Source: Paenibacillus mellifer (GTDB lineage Bacteria; Bacillota; Bacilli; Paenibacillales; Paenibacillaceae). Taken from it: 64,000 nt of DNA. This document shows, in pieces, positions 11,326 through 20,417 of the stretch. The notes beneath the pieces were generated by a model. It was not told the origin of the DNA. It did no database searches and worked only from the letters and a program-made list of their open reading frames with translations. Location of the stretch: assembly GCF_023195895.1 (NCBI RefSeq), contig NZ_JALPRK010000021.1, positions 31,965 through 95,964 of the forward strand. Reading direction: 5' to 3'. Each line of letters opens with the position of its first letter. The stretch's first letter is position 1. A program made the translations under genes and the position numbers.

Positions 11326-13566
11326 ATGAAAGAAAAAAGAATTTTATGGTTGTTAAACCATGATACCTTAAGTAAATTTGAACTCCCATTAATAAGAGAT
11401 TTGGGATTTGAGATATTTACACCGAAAGTTGTTTTAAAGGAAATATTACAAGCTAGTGGATCGATTACTTACGAATATGACTGTACATTAACCTTACCCG
11501 ATGAAGAGTTACAAATTTTGAATAATTATGATTTTACCTCTGAATATGAAATGCCGCTCCAAATATCAAATATCATAAATAAATATTTTAGCACTGCGAT
11601 AACATATACTGATACCTCGTTCTCGATATTAAGAAAGTTAATCCATAATTTTAAAGGCAACATCTTTTTTCGAGCTTTTGGCGTAGGGGCTTCAAGATTT
11701 AAGAATTATTCTGAATTAATCGATTGTTATTTTACAAATAGTGACAAATATAAACTTCAACAAATTAGAGGGAGATTTTGGTTCTCACAATGCTATCCTA
11801 ACTTGGCTGATGTTGAAGAAAATATTTATAAAGAAAATGCGGTATATATGCCACTCGGTCTTCCAAAAGAATTTTATGAGGTTGAAAATAAGTGGACAGG
11901 GGAATGGAATAAGCTACTATTCTTTTGTACAAGAATAAATTATGTTCCTGAAGCCAAAAAAATCTATGATCAATTTATTGAGGATTTTAGAGGTTTCGAT
12001 TATTTAATTGCCGGTAATCAGCCAGTTCCAGTTGAGGATGAGAGGGTAACAGGTTTCCTTGAGCGAGATGAACTTAATGAATTATATACAAAGTCAAAAG
12101 TTATGTATTACCATTCAACTGACACAAGACATCTTCACTATCATCCATTAGAGGCAATGATTGCAGGCATGCCAGTTGTTTACATGGAAGGCAGTCTCTT
12201 GAGTTTTTTGGGAGGAGAACGTCAAACAGGCCGATGCAAAGATGTTAAAGAAGCTAAAAGAAAAGTACAAAGGATACTACAAAACGATACTGAATTAATA
12301 GAGGGTATCATTTCAGATCAAAAAGTTATACTTGATAAATTTTCATACACGTATAACAAGATTTTATGGGAACAAAACTTCCTGCCGATCATAAAGGATT
12401 CCAATTTTAGTATTGAAGAACATAGGGAAGTTGCCGTTTTCATGCCGCATGAGCTAGAAAAGGGGCATATTGTCAATTATCTTGATTTAGCAAAGTCGCT
12501 AAATGTAGGACTTAAAATGATAAATGAGAATTACAACATGGTACTTAACATTTATAAGAATGAGTTTACATTTAGTGACGATTATTTGGAGATACCTAAT
12601 GATAATATCTCTATTAGAGAGTATGATTTTAAGGTGGTTTCCGCAAGCAATACCTCTAATTCCCTAGATTTGATGTTTAAAGATAAATCACTATGGTTTT
12701 CAAAATATATTATGCCTGTAGACTATGCTAAAAATTTTGTGGACGCGGACATGTGGTTATTTCTTTACGGTCAACTTGAACATCCTATAGCTCCGATAAA
12801 ACCATATGGATTATATATTGAGAATATTGGTGAGCGTTTTTACAGAGCAATATCTCCAATTGAAATTTCAAATTTAAAGAATGCTTCCTTTATATTTACC
12901 CACTCACAACAAGTAAAGAAAGAGTTGGTAAAACATATTGGTATAAGAGAAGATAAAATTTATTTAATTCCATTTGTAGCATCAGAGAAAAAAAATAATA
13001 CTTATTTAGAGTTGGATAGTGATTTTGTTCTTGTGGAAATGGATTTAAAAAAACCTGACTTAGTAACAAAGTACTTCAATGATATATGTGACTATTTTAG
13101 ACTCGTTAATAATGGACATAAAATTAAAATATATTTAAATAATATTAGTGCAAATCAATCTAATTATAAATTGGTTGATGATTTAAACGAATTTGTACAA
13201 TCTTCTGAGTTACTAAAAAACAATATTTATTTGTATGTAAATCTTGATAAGGGGACATACGAAGCTCTTTATGCACGAGCTTCAATGGTAATCTTCCCGT
13301 ATAATATCGAAAATATATCCTTTAAAGTCTCATTAGCAGCTAACTATTCTAAAAAAATCTATTTACATGACTTTTTATTTTATAGGGATATAGAAAAAGA
13401 ACTATCGAGTACCCTTTTTAATTACACTAAATTCAATTTGAATAAAAATGTTATCGCTGAGGTATTAATAAAAAATGATAAAAACGAGAAAATTGTGTCG
13501 ACTCTAAATATAGAAATGCCAATTAGTGATGATATAGTAGCAAATATATGGAGGGAGTTGTTATGA
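11326..13566 (+). CDS. Large glycosyltransferase, apparently two GT-B-like halves
   Basis: This 746-aa, very AT-rich protein has a first half (about 1-365) resembling GT1/GT4 transferases of spore or exopolysaccharide loci. It carries IFFRAFG and a C-terminal HYHPLEAMIAGMPVVYMEGS donor-site-like stretch. The second half (about 375-746) begins again with VAVFMPHELEKGHIVNYLDLA and looks like another, more degenerate GT-B fold, with SFIFTHSQQVKKELVKHIG and LYARASMVIFPYN. No E-x7-E is clear in the second half. It may be bifunctional, or have one catalytic and one binding unit. ATG 11326 follows GGGAGGAC. Its stop overlaps the next start (ATGA). Confidence 0.7.
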   Translation: MKEKRILWLLNHDTLSKFELPLIRDLGFEIFTPKVVLKEILQASGSITYEYDCTLTLPDEELQILNNYDFTSEYEMPLQISNIINKYFSTAITYTDTSFSILRKLIHNFKGNIFFRAFGVGASRFKNYSELIDCYFTNSDKYKLQQIRGRFWFSQCYPNLADVEENIYKENAVYMPLGLPKEFYEVENKWTGEWNKLLFFCTRINYVPEAKKIYDQFIEDFRGFDYLIAGNQPVPVEDERVTGFLERDELNELYTKSKVMYYHSTDTRHLHYHPLEAMIAGMPVVYMEGSLLSFLGGERQTGRCKDVKEAKRKVQRILQNDTELIEGIISDQKVILDKFSYTYNKILWEQNFLPIIKDSNFSIEEHREVAVFMPHELEKGHIVNYLDLAKSLNVGLKMINENYNMVLNIYKNEFTFSDDYLEIPNDNISIREYDFKVVSASNTSNSLDLMFKDKSLWFSKYIMPVDYAKNFVDADMWLFLYGQLEHPIAPIKPYGLYIENIGERFYRAISPIEISNLKNASFIFTHSQQVKKELVKHIGIREDKIYLIPFVASEKKNNTYLELDSDFVLVEMDLKKPDLVTKYFNDICDYFRLVNNGHKIKIYLNNISANQSNYKLVDDLNEFVQSSELLKNNIYLYVNLDKGTYEALYARASMVIFPYNIENISFKVSLAANYSKKIYLHDFLFYRDIEKELSSTLFNYTKFNLNKNVIAEVLIKNDKNEKIVSTLNIEMPISDDIVANIWRELL

Positions 13567-15140
13567 AGAAGATAGGTATTTTTTTGGGGTTTCAACCTGG
13601 CTCCAACCTTACAACTGAAGGTATTGGAAGACTCCTTGCATTTATTCTTAAAGAAAGTAAAAAAGATAGTATAACAATTTTTTGCCCTAAGTGGCTAAGA
13701 TATTCAGTTGAAAAATTGTTTGAAGATAATAAAATTTCGTTAGATCGCTTTGAAATAGTTTCTACTCAAAATGTTCCTTTTGGAGTTAAAGTTAAAAATT
13801 ATTTAAAAGAACGACGCACTCCCAAAGTTCAATTCTCAAAAATTAGTCATTTAGTTAATAAACTAAAAAGAAAGTTTATTGATTTTGTTAGGAATATAAT
13901 CTCGAATTTTTTTAGTACAACTTCAGTTTGGTTATTATTAATTAAGACCATCCTATTAGTTGTATCTTCAGTTGTTTTGTCTCCTATACTAGTATTGTCG
14001 GGGATTATTTGGTTTATATTTTCATTTTTATCATTTATTGGAAGAAGAATAAGAAAAACCACACCTGTTAATAGGATAGCCAAAAAATTAAAACAATCTA
14101 TTGATATTATAAAGGGTTCTGTATATCAATTGGTAATCGATAACGAATTAAATCGAGTTGTAGGAATAATTAACAGAAGGAAAGATATAAGGGTATGCTT
14201 CATTCCTTCAATGATTTGGCCCCAAATTGTTAACTTGAATTGCAAAAAGGTTCTTGCTGCACCTGATATAGTATTTTATGATTTTCCAACTCAATTTATA
14301 GGAGTAGGGGAAGTTCATGATCGTATTAGAAAAAGCATTGCTGTAGCCGACCACTTGATTTGTTATAGCGAACAAGTGAAAAATGATCACTTGGTTAATA
14401 AATGCGGTGTAGACCCAAGTAAAGTGACTGTTATTAAACATGCAAATATTGATATGTACGAGCACATCAAAGTATCTAAATCGCTTCAACGTTATTATTC
14501 TGAAAAGCAAAACGCTAAACAAATCATTAATAGATACGTTACTTCCACTCTCTCGACAGGGCACGTACTTTATAATGTGGATATAGAAAATCTGGACTAT
14601 GTCATATATTCATCGCAATTTAGACCACATAAAAACATTCCTAATCTTATCAAATCAATAAGAATATTAAATATTGATTTGCAAACTAACATTAAATTAA
14701 TAGTTACCGGTGACTTTCGTTTCGACAGAGAATTGGTTGACTTTTGTAGAGATAACCATTTGGATAATGATATTTTCATCATAAGTAATATGAGTTCCGA
14801 ATTACTAGCAGCATTTAATTGTTTTGCAAAAGTAGCAGTAAATCCGACATTGTTTGAAGGAGGCTTTCCTTTCACTTTTTCCGAGGCTTATTCAGTTGGG
14901 ACTCCTTCAGTTATGAGTAGTATCCCAGCAGTAATAGAAGAAATTGAAGACGTTCAGTTGCAAAGGAAAATGCTATTTGATCCGTATGATCCGTATTCCA
15001 TAGCAACTAAAATTGAGTGGGCTTTCCAGAATTCAGAAGAACTATTTTTTTGTCAAAGTTCACTTTATCAAAAATTTAGCAAAAGAAATTGGGAGCAGGT
15101 TGCCTCGGAATATAACAAAGTTTTCAATAAATTAATGTAG
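13563..15140 (+). CDS. GT4-type glycosyltransferase with inserted membrane hairpin
   Basis: This 525-aa protein carries a GT4 C-terminal signature, NPTLFEGGFPFTFSEAYSVGTPSV, preceded by YSSQFRPHKNIPNLIKSI. Between about residues 120 and 165 there are two strongly hydrophobic segments (VWLLLIKTILLVVSSVVL and ILVLSGIIWFIFSFLSFIG) inside the N-terminal half, unusual for a GT-B enzyme; they may dock it on the membrane near Wzm. ATG 13563 overlaps the preceding stop (ATGA) after GGAGGGAG, so the two genes are translationally coupled. The donor and acceptor are unknown. Confidence 0.75.
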   Translation: MKKIGIFLGFQPGSNLTTEGIGRLLAFILKESKKDSITIFCPKWLRYSVEKLFEDNKISLDRFEIVSTQNVPFGVKVKNYLKERRTPKVQFSKISHLVNKLKRKFIDFVRNIISNFFSTTSVWLLLIKTILLVVSSVVLSPILVLSGIIWFIFSFLSFIGRRIRKTTPVNRIAKKLKQSIDIIKGSVYQLVIDNELNRVVGIINRRKDIRVCFIPSMIWPQIVNLNCKKVLAAPDIVFYDFPTQFIGVGEVHDRIRKSIAVADHLICYSEQVKNDHLVNKCGVDPSKVTVIKHANIDMYEHIKVSKSLQRYYSEKQNAKQIINRYVTSTLSTGHVLYNVDIENLDYVIYSSQFRPHKNIPNLIKSIRILNIDLQTNIKLIVTGDFRFDRELVDFCRDNHLDNDIFIISNMSSELLAAFNCFAKVAVNPTLFEGGFPFTFSEAYSVGTPSVMSSIPAVIEEIEDVQLQRKMLFDPYDPYSIATKIEWAFQNSEELFFCQSSLYQKFSKRNWEQVASEYNKVFNKLM

Positions 15141-15148
15141 GTGATTTG

Positions 15149-15712
15149 ATGAAAAAAATATTCTTCTGTTCAGTGATTCTCTATATTTTTTTTAACACCA
15201 TCACGGCCAGTGCATCCGCCTCAGCAAATGTAACTATTTCAGTTAATTCTAAAAGTCAATATAGTAAAACATTTACTGCCGATGTTAATGTGTTATATAA
15301 AAATAAGGAATTGTATAATGATAATGTTTTTCTATCCTATCATGTTTTTGATAGTAATCATCAGTTGATTCGTTGGGAAGGGGAGAGATTTCCCTTCAAG
15401 CTAGATTCAAAGAATGATGTAACAGTAAGTTTACAAGTTGATATATCATCAGACTTAAAACAAATGAACAAACAAGAAGCGTATGTCGAATTTGATTTGG
15501 TTGATGAAGAGCATGCCTTTTGGTATTCAACGAAACCAGAAATTAATCTATATACTGAACAAATAAAATATAGTAATAATATTTACTTGGAATTTTATTA
15601 TACGTTATCCAACGCATATAATGAAAATCGTGTGATATTTATTGGAAACTTAATTTTTTTAATCGTATTAATGACTGGATTATTTTATTGGAGAATGAAG
15701 TTAAATCGTTGA
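15149..15712 (+). CDS. Secreted or membrane-anchored protein of unknown function
   Basis: I do not recognise this 187-aa protein. It has an N-terminal signal peptide (KKIFFCSVILYIFFN, then ASASASA), a middle section rich in beta-type residues (about 25-140), and a C-terminal hydrophobic helix (FIGNLIFLIVLMTGLFYW) followed by KLNR. It should therefore be an extracytoplasmic domain anchored at its C-terminus. It follows the glycosyltransferase by a few bases (TTG 15146 or ATG 15149 after TAGGTGA) and ends the AT-rich glycan operon, so a role in displaying or binding the polymer is possible. Confidence 0.6.
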   Translation: MKKIFFCSVILYIFFNTITASASASANVTISVNSKSQYSKTFTADVNVLYKNKELYNDNVFLSYHVFDSNHQLIRWEGERFPFKLDSKNDVTVSLQVDISSDLKQMNKQEAYVEFDLVDEEHAFWYSTKPEINLYTEQIKYSNNIYLEFYYTLSNAYNENRVIFIGNLIFLIVLMTGLFYWRMKLNR

Positions 15713-15717
15713 CTGCA

Positions 15718-15852
15718 ATGTATAAGGAAGGCGGTACATGGGCCCGAAAGCATGATCTTGTACACATCAACGAAATTAGACCGGGGGGGACTCTTGGTCT
15801 TTTCTCATACGCTGAAATTGACGGGAAAAAAGACTTATTAAAACTCATATGA
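15718..15852 (+). other. Short orphan frame, possible gene remnant
   Basis: ATG 15718 opens a 44-codon frame, whose product includes a KHDLVHINEIRPGGTLGLFS stretch. It has no good RBS and is much shorter than a domain. The rest of 15,853-16,071 shows no frame, repeat or clear hairpin. This 360-bp stretch separates the AT-rich cluster from rmlACBD and may be a scar of cluster exchange. Confidence 0.25.
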
Positions 15853-16071
15853 AAGGCACCACCTAACGTAACAATTTATTGAAAGAGATTAATATCCTAA
15901 GAGTCTTGTATGGAAATATTCTTTATATTGCTCAAGAAGATATCCAAATTGGTGAGGAGAAACAAACCTTTTTAATAACATGCTAGATTCAATGTACGAA
16001 TCATCACGGTAGTATTGAACATTCAATATCGCAAGTTGAATTGATAATACAGGATAAAGGGGCATCGTTAA

Positions 16072-16815
16072 ATGAAAGCCATCATCCTAGCCGGCGGGAC
16101 AGGCTCCCGCCTATATCCCTTAACTAAAGTCACCAACAAACACCTTCTCCCCGTGGGGAAATACCCCATGGTTTTCCATGCTGTCCATAAGTTGAAACAA
16201 GCCGGGCTCACCGATATCCTCTTAGTTACCGGTAAAGAGCATATGGGGGATGTCGTAAGTTTACTCGGCAGTGGCAGTGAAATGGGGGTTTCATTCACTT
16301 ATAAAGTTCAAGATGAAGCGGGTGGGATAGCCCAAGCCCTTGGATTGGCCGAGCAGTTTGTGGGTGAGGATCTAATGGTCGTTATCCTCGGTGACAATGT
16401 GTTTGCTGATGATATCACTCCGTCAGTAAATCATTTTAAACATCAAAAGACAGGAGCAAAAATCCTACTTCAGAAAGTCCCAGACCCTACTAGATTCGGG
16501 GTACCTGAACTTGAAGGAGAGCGAATCGTCTCCATTGAAGAGAAGCCCCAGAATCCTAAGTCTAATTATGCGGTGACAGGCATCTATATGTTTGATCATC
16601 ATGTATTTGAGATTATCCGATCCCTAAAGCCGTCTGCCCGTGGAGAATTGGAAATCACGGATGTGAACAATGCATATATTAAACGTGGGGAGCTCACTTA
16701 TGACATCCTACAAGGCTGGTGGACGGATGCTGGGACACATGAATCCTTGGCGCGAGCCAATGAACTCGCCCAAGATTTAATGTTTGGTGAAGAGTTTGGC
16801 AAACTCAAACGGTAG
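16072..16815 (+). CDS. rmlA: Glucose-1-phosphate thymidylyltransferase
   Basis: This is the first enzyme of dTDP-L-rhamnose synthesis. The 247-aa protein is the short Gram-positive form that lacks the C-terminal allosteric extension of proteobacterial RmlA. It starts MKAIILAGGTGSRLYPLTKV with the nucleotide-binding signature, followed by LLPVGKYPM, GDNVF, SIEEKP and ITDVNNAY. ATG 16072 follows AAAGGGGCATC. It is the first gene of a tight rmlA-C-B-D operon. Confidence 0.95.
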   Translation: MKAIILAGGTGSRLYPLTKVTNKHLLPVGKYPMVFHAVHKLKQAGLTDILLVTGKEHMGDVVSLLGSGSEMGVSFTYKVQDEAGGIAQALGLAEQFVGEDLMVVILGDNVFADDITPSVNHFKHQKTGAKILLQKVPDPTRFGVPELEGERIVSIEEKPQNPKSNYAVTGIYMFDHHVFEIIRSLKPSARGELEITDVNNAYIKRGELTYDILQGWWTDAGTHESLARANELAQDLMFGEEFGKLKR

Positions 16816-16832
16816 AGCAGGAGGGGCGGGAT

Positions 16833-17381
16833 ATGAGGATGAGTCCGCTTAAGTTGAAAGGCGCGATGTTGCTGGAACCGGTGGTACATGGGGATCACCG
16901 GGGTTTTTTTATGGAAAGTTATAATCAATCCGAGATGAAGAAACTTGGATTAACCTTTGATTTTATCCAAGATAATCAGTCATTGTCCGCTGAACCGGGA
17001 GTTCTGAGAGGTCTGCATTATCAATTGCAGCCTAAAGCTCAAACGAAGCTAATCCGAGTATTAGCTGGAGCCATTTATGACGTGATTCTGGATATACGCC
17101 GGAGTTCGCCGACGTTTGGTCAATGGGTGGGGGTTATCCTTAGCGAACATAACAAACGTCAATTATTGGTGCCAAAGGGCTTTGCACACGGGTTCTGCAC
17201 CCTTGTGCCAAACACCCAAGTTTTCTATAAAGTAGACGAATACTACTCGCCGGAACATGATCGAGGCATATTATGGAATGATCAGGCTTTAAACATCGAT
17301 TGGCCGGTTAGTGAGCCGTTGCTTTCGGACAAAGACCGGAGGCATCCGACATTCGTGGAAGCGGAAATGAATTTTGATTAG
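16833..17381 (+). CDS. rmlC: dTDP-4-dehydrorhamnose 3,5-epimerase
   Basis: This 182-aa cupin-fold epimerase has RGLHYQLQP with the catalytic His, KLIRVLAGAIYDVILDIRR, and the PKGFAHGFCTL segment. It inverts C3 and C5 of dTDP-4-keto-6-deoxyglucose. ATG 16833 follows AGGAGGGGCGGG at 16820-16831. It lies 17 bp after rmlA. Confidence 0.95.
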   Translation: MRMSPLKLKGAMLLEPVVHGDHRGFFMESYNQSEMKKLGLTFDFIQDNQSLSAEPGVLRGLHYQLQPKAQTKLIRVLAGAIYDVILDIRRSSPTFGQWVGVILSEHNKRQLLVPKGFAHGFCTLVPNTQVFYKVDEYYSPEHDRGILWNDQALNIDWPVSEPLLSDKDRRHPTFVEAEMNFD

Positions 17382-17394
17382 GAGGATTCCTTTC

Positions 17395-18417
17395 ATGAAA
17401 CTTCTCGTTACAGGTGGTGCCGGGTTTATCGGCAGCAACTTTGTTTTATATATGCTGAAACAGCATCCGGAATACAAGATGGTGAATGTGGATGCACTTA
17501 CTTATGCCGGAAACCTGGAAAACCTGAAATCAGTGGAATGCCATCCGAACCATACCTTCGTGAAGGCGGATATAACGGACACTAAGGCAATGGATGAGTT
17601 AATTGGCCAAGACGTTGATATTGTCGTCAACTTTGCGGCTGAGTCGCATGTGGATCGTAGTATCTTGGAGCCGGATATTTTTGTGAAGACGAATGTGCTG
17701 GGGACACAAGTACTGCTTGATGCGGCGAAAAAGCATGGAGTCAAGAAGTTCGTTCAAGTATCTACGGATGAGGTTTATGGAACGTTGGGTGAAACCGGAT
17801 TGTTTACGGAAGAGACGCCGCTTGCTCCGAACAGTCCTTATTCGGCAAGCAAGGCCGGCGGGGACCTGTTAGTTCGCGCATATCATGAGACCTTCGGACT
17901 TCCCGTAATTATCACGCGCTGTTCCAATAATTACGGACCGTATCAATTCCCGGAAAAGCTGATTCCGTTGATGATTTCCAAAGCCTTGTCTGATGCGCCG
18001 TTACCTGTTTATGGCGACGGACTAAATATCCGTGACTGGTTGTACGTTGAGGATCACTGCAGTGCGATCGATCTCGTCATTCATCAAGGACGTGATGGCG
18101 AAGTTTACAATATTGGCGGAAATAATGAGCGAACCAATCTGCATATTGTCCGTACGATTCTGGAGCAACTCGGCAAGCCAGAATCTTTGATTAAACATGT
18201 GGAGGATCGCCCAGGGCATGATCGCCGTTATGGTATCGATCCGACGAAGACGATGAAGGAGCTTGGTTGGAAGCCAAAGCACTCGTTTGAGTCTGGAATT
18301 AAGGAAACCATTCGTTGGTATCTGGACAACAAGGAATGGTGGACCCAAATTCAAACAGGGGCGTACCAGGAGTATTACGCCAAACAATACGGCAACCGTT
18401 TGGGTGAGTCATCATGA
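17395..18417 (+). CDS. rmlB: dTDP-glucose 4,6-dehydratase
   Basis: The 340-aa extended SDR has TGGAGFIGSNFV, AAESHVDRSI, STDEVYG and the catalytic PYSASKAG (Y-x3-K), all typical of RmlB. It removes water from dTDP-glucose to give the 4-keto-6-deoxy sugar. I chose ATG 17395 after TTAGGAGGATTCC; the longer frame from 17374 overlaps rmlC and precedes the RBS. The stop overlaps the rmlD start. Confidence 0.95.
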   Translation: MKLLVTGGAGFIGSNFVLYMLKQHPEYKMVNVDALTYAGNLENLKSVECHPNHTFVKADITDTKAMDELIGQDVDIVVNFAAESHVDRSILEPDIFVKTNVLGTQVLLDAAKKHGVKKFVQVSTDEVYGTLGETGLFTEETPLAPNSPYSASKAGGDLLVRAYHETFGLPVIITRCSNNYGPYQFPEKLIPLMISKALSDAPLPVYGDGLNIRDWLYVEDHCSAIDLVIHQGRDGEVYNIGGNNERTNLHIVRTILEQLGKPESLIKHVEDRPGHDRRYGIDPTKTMKELGWKPKHSFESGIKETIRWYLDNKEWWTQIQTGAYQEYYAKQYGNRLGESS

Positions 18418-19301
18418 GAGTGCTTGTCACTGGTGCAGGGGGGCAGTTAGGCAAAGATGTGGTTCGTCTCTTTGATCAGGCGGGACATCAGGTGCTTCCT
18501 TGTGATCGTGATACACTTGACATTACTAATGGCGAGATATGTTTGGTGAAGGTTGCCGAATTTAAACCGGATGTTGTGATCCACTGTGCGGCCTACACTG
18601 CTGTTGATCAGGCGGAAACCGATATAGATACGGCTTACGCAGTCAATACGGTGGGAACCCGAAATATGGTTCTGGCTGCCGAGAAGGTGAAAGCTAAGTT
18701 TTGCTACATCAGCACGGATTACGTTTTCGATGGAACTGCTAGTTCCCCTTACCACGAATACGATAACACTAACCCCCAAAGCGTCTATGGGAAGTCGAAA
18801 CGAGCCGGAGAAATTTTGGTTCAGAGTTTGTCTTCTGCCTTTTTTATAGTGCGGACTTCCTGGGTGTATGGCTTACATGGAAACAACTTTGTGAAAACGA
18901 TGCTTAAGCTTGGCCAAGAGAAGTCACTGCTCAACGTAGTGGACGATCAAAAAGGCTCGCCGACCTACACCCTCGATTTGGCCGGATTCCTATTGGAGTT
19001 GGTCCAGACAGAGAAATATGGCATTTACCATACTTCTAATGCTGGGGAATGCACCTGGTATGAGTTCGCGAAGGCGATTTTTGCAGAAGCTGAAAATATA
19101 TTAGGAACTTCCTTTTCTGTGAAGGTAGAAGCTTGCACCACAGAGGATTTTCCGCGTCCTGCCCCTAGACCGCGAAACTCCGTGATGGAACGTCTGTCCA
19201 TTCGGACCAACGGCTTGACTGACTTGCGGCCATGGATGGAAGGGTTGCAGGCATTTTTGCACGAATGGAAGAGATCCGAAATAGCAAGGCCCGAAGCATA
19301 A
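18414..19301 (+). CDS. rmlD: dTDP-4-dehydrorhamnose reductase
   Basis: The 295-aa SDR has the GAGGQLGKDVV nucleotide motif, CAAYTAVDQAE, STDYVFDG and the catalytic VYGKSKRAGE (Y-x3-K). It completes dTDP-L-rhamnose. ATG 18414 overlaps the rmlB stop (ATGA). A terminator follows immediately, closing the operon. Confidence 0.95.
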   Translation: MRVLVTGAGGQLGKDVVRLFDQAGHQVLPCDRDTLDITNGEICLVKVAEFKPDVVIHCAAYTAVDQAETDIDTAYAVNTVGTRNMVLAAEKVKAKFCYISTDYVFDGTASSPYHEYDNTNPQSVYGKSKRAGEILVQSLSSAFFIVRTSWVYGLHGNNFVKTMLKLGQEKSLLNVVDDQKGSPTYTLDLAGFLLELVQTEKYGIYHTSNAGECTWYEFAKAIFAEAENILGTSFSVKVEACTTEDFPRPAPRPRNSVMERLSIRTNGLTDLRPWMEGLQAFLHEWKRSEIARPEA

Positions 19302-19336
19302 AAATCGCTGAAGCCATTTTAGGCTCAGCGATTTTT
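19301..19336. terminator. Bidirectional terminator after rmlD
   Basis: AAAATCGCTGAAGCC (19301-19315) pairs with GGCTCAGCGATTTTT (19322-19336) with one bulged base. The A and T tracts on both sides let it serve rmlD and the convergent acyltransferase gene, whose last codons lie within it. Confidence 0.85.
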
Positions 19337-20380
19337 GCTTTTGATCGCCTTTACGAATCTGATCTCCCAAACCCGATACGAAACACGCGAAACCATAACG
19401 GAAATAAGCAGCGATACCCCGGTAAAACCCACCCACAACACGTACGAATTGAGATGCTCTAACCCGAACAGGGGAATCAGCCTCTTAACGGGAAACATCA
19501 CAACCGTATGCCACAAATACAAACTATAACTGATATTCCCTAAGTATTGAAATGCCCGGCTTTTCATTAGCTTTGTAAGCGCGCCTTCTTCACAAAGCAC
19601 TGTGAAAAAGAACAGGAAGCTGAAAATCAAAGAAAGCGACAAGCTCCAGAAATTATTTGGATCATAAACCAAGAACGAAATCAGCAAAAAAATAACACCA
19701 TTGAGGAAAAACCAGGATTGGTACTTGTATCTTATTCGTACGGAAATCCGATCGAAATATAAGCATAATAGAATCCCAACAACGAAGTAAAGCATGACCG
19801 GATGTTTATAAATCAAGAAGATAGATGCTACAGCGGCAGAAGATAGGCATAAAAATTTCATCAAAGTCGATGTGGTCCGGGCTCCAAAATAAAAAACAGA
19901 GATAATTATATAAAAAGCAAACTCAAAGCTAAGCGACCAAGCGACGATCTGTGCCGCTGGCAGATCGAATATCCCCGGCAGCATGAATAAGTTCGAAACA
20001 AAGTGGAGGATATACTGCGTTAAAGTGAGATCCGTCAGCCATTCATAGTGAATGATGGGCCCAACGGTGAATATGAATAAATGGATGACTAGAAAGACGG
20101 GATATATCCGCAGCACGCGATGAAGTATAAAACGTCTGACGTTGCCGCTCCGAATCAAGCTTTGTAGAATCAAGTATCCGCTAATGATAAAAAATATATT
20201 TACTGCAAATGGACCTGCGTACTCAATCTGGGCAAAAGGGATTTCCTTCAGGTAATGGGATGTCGTCATTCCCGTGTACCCATGGTACAGGACCACAGCT
20301 AAAGCTAACAGTCCCCTTAAACCATTGATGGTCAGGTTCCTACCTGAGTTCTTGCTGTATAGTGATTCAATGGTCAACAT
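19325..20380 (-). CDS. Acyltransferase 3 family membrane protein
   Basis: This 351-aa integral membrane protein has about ten hydrophobic helices and the family hallmark near its N-terminus (INGLRGLLALAVVLYHGYTG, R and H conserved), followed by NIFFIISGYL. Members O-acylate sugars of surface polysaccharides or peptidoglycan. ATG 20380 follows GGAG at a 5-base spacing; GTG 20386 is an alternative. It lies close behind a second acyltransferase gene on the same strand, suggesting co-transcription and two distinct O-acyl decorations of the glycan. Confidence 0.85.
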   Translation of the reverse strand: MLTIESLYSKNSGRNLTINGLRGLLALAVVLYHGYTGMTTSHYLKEIPFAQIEYAGPFAVNIFFIISGYLILQSLIRSGNVRRFILHRVLRIYPVFLVIHLFIFTVGPIIHYEWLTDLTLTQYILHFVSNLFMLPGIFDLPAAQIVAWSLSFEFAFYIIISVFYFGARTTSTLMKFLCLSSAAVASIFLIYKHPVMLYFVVGILLCLYFDRISVRIRYKYQSWFFLNGVIFLLISFLVYDPNNFWSLSLSLIFSFLFFFTVLCEEGALTKLMKSRAFQYLGNISYSLYLWHTVVMFPVKRLIPLFGLEHLNSYVLWVGFTGVSLLISVMVSRVSYRVWEIRFVKAIKSKNR

Positions 20381-20417
20381 CTTCACTCCAGTCCAACCTA
20401 AGTGGATTTCCGCAGGA

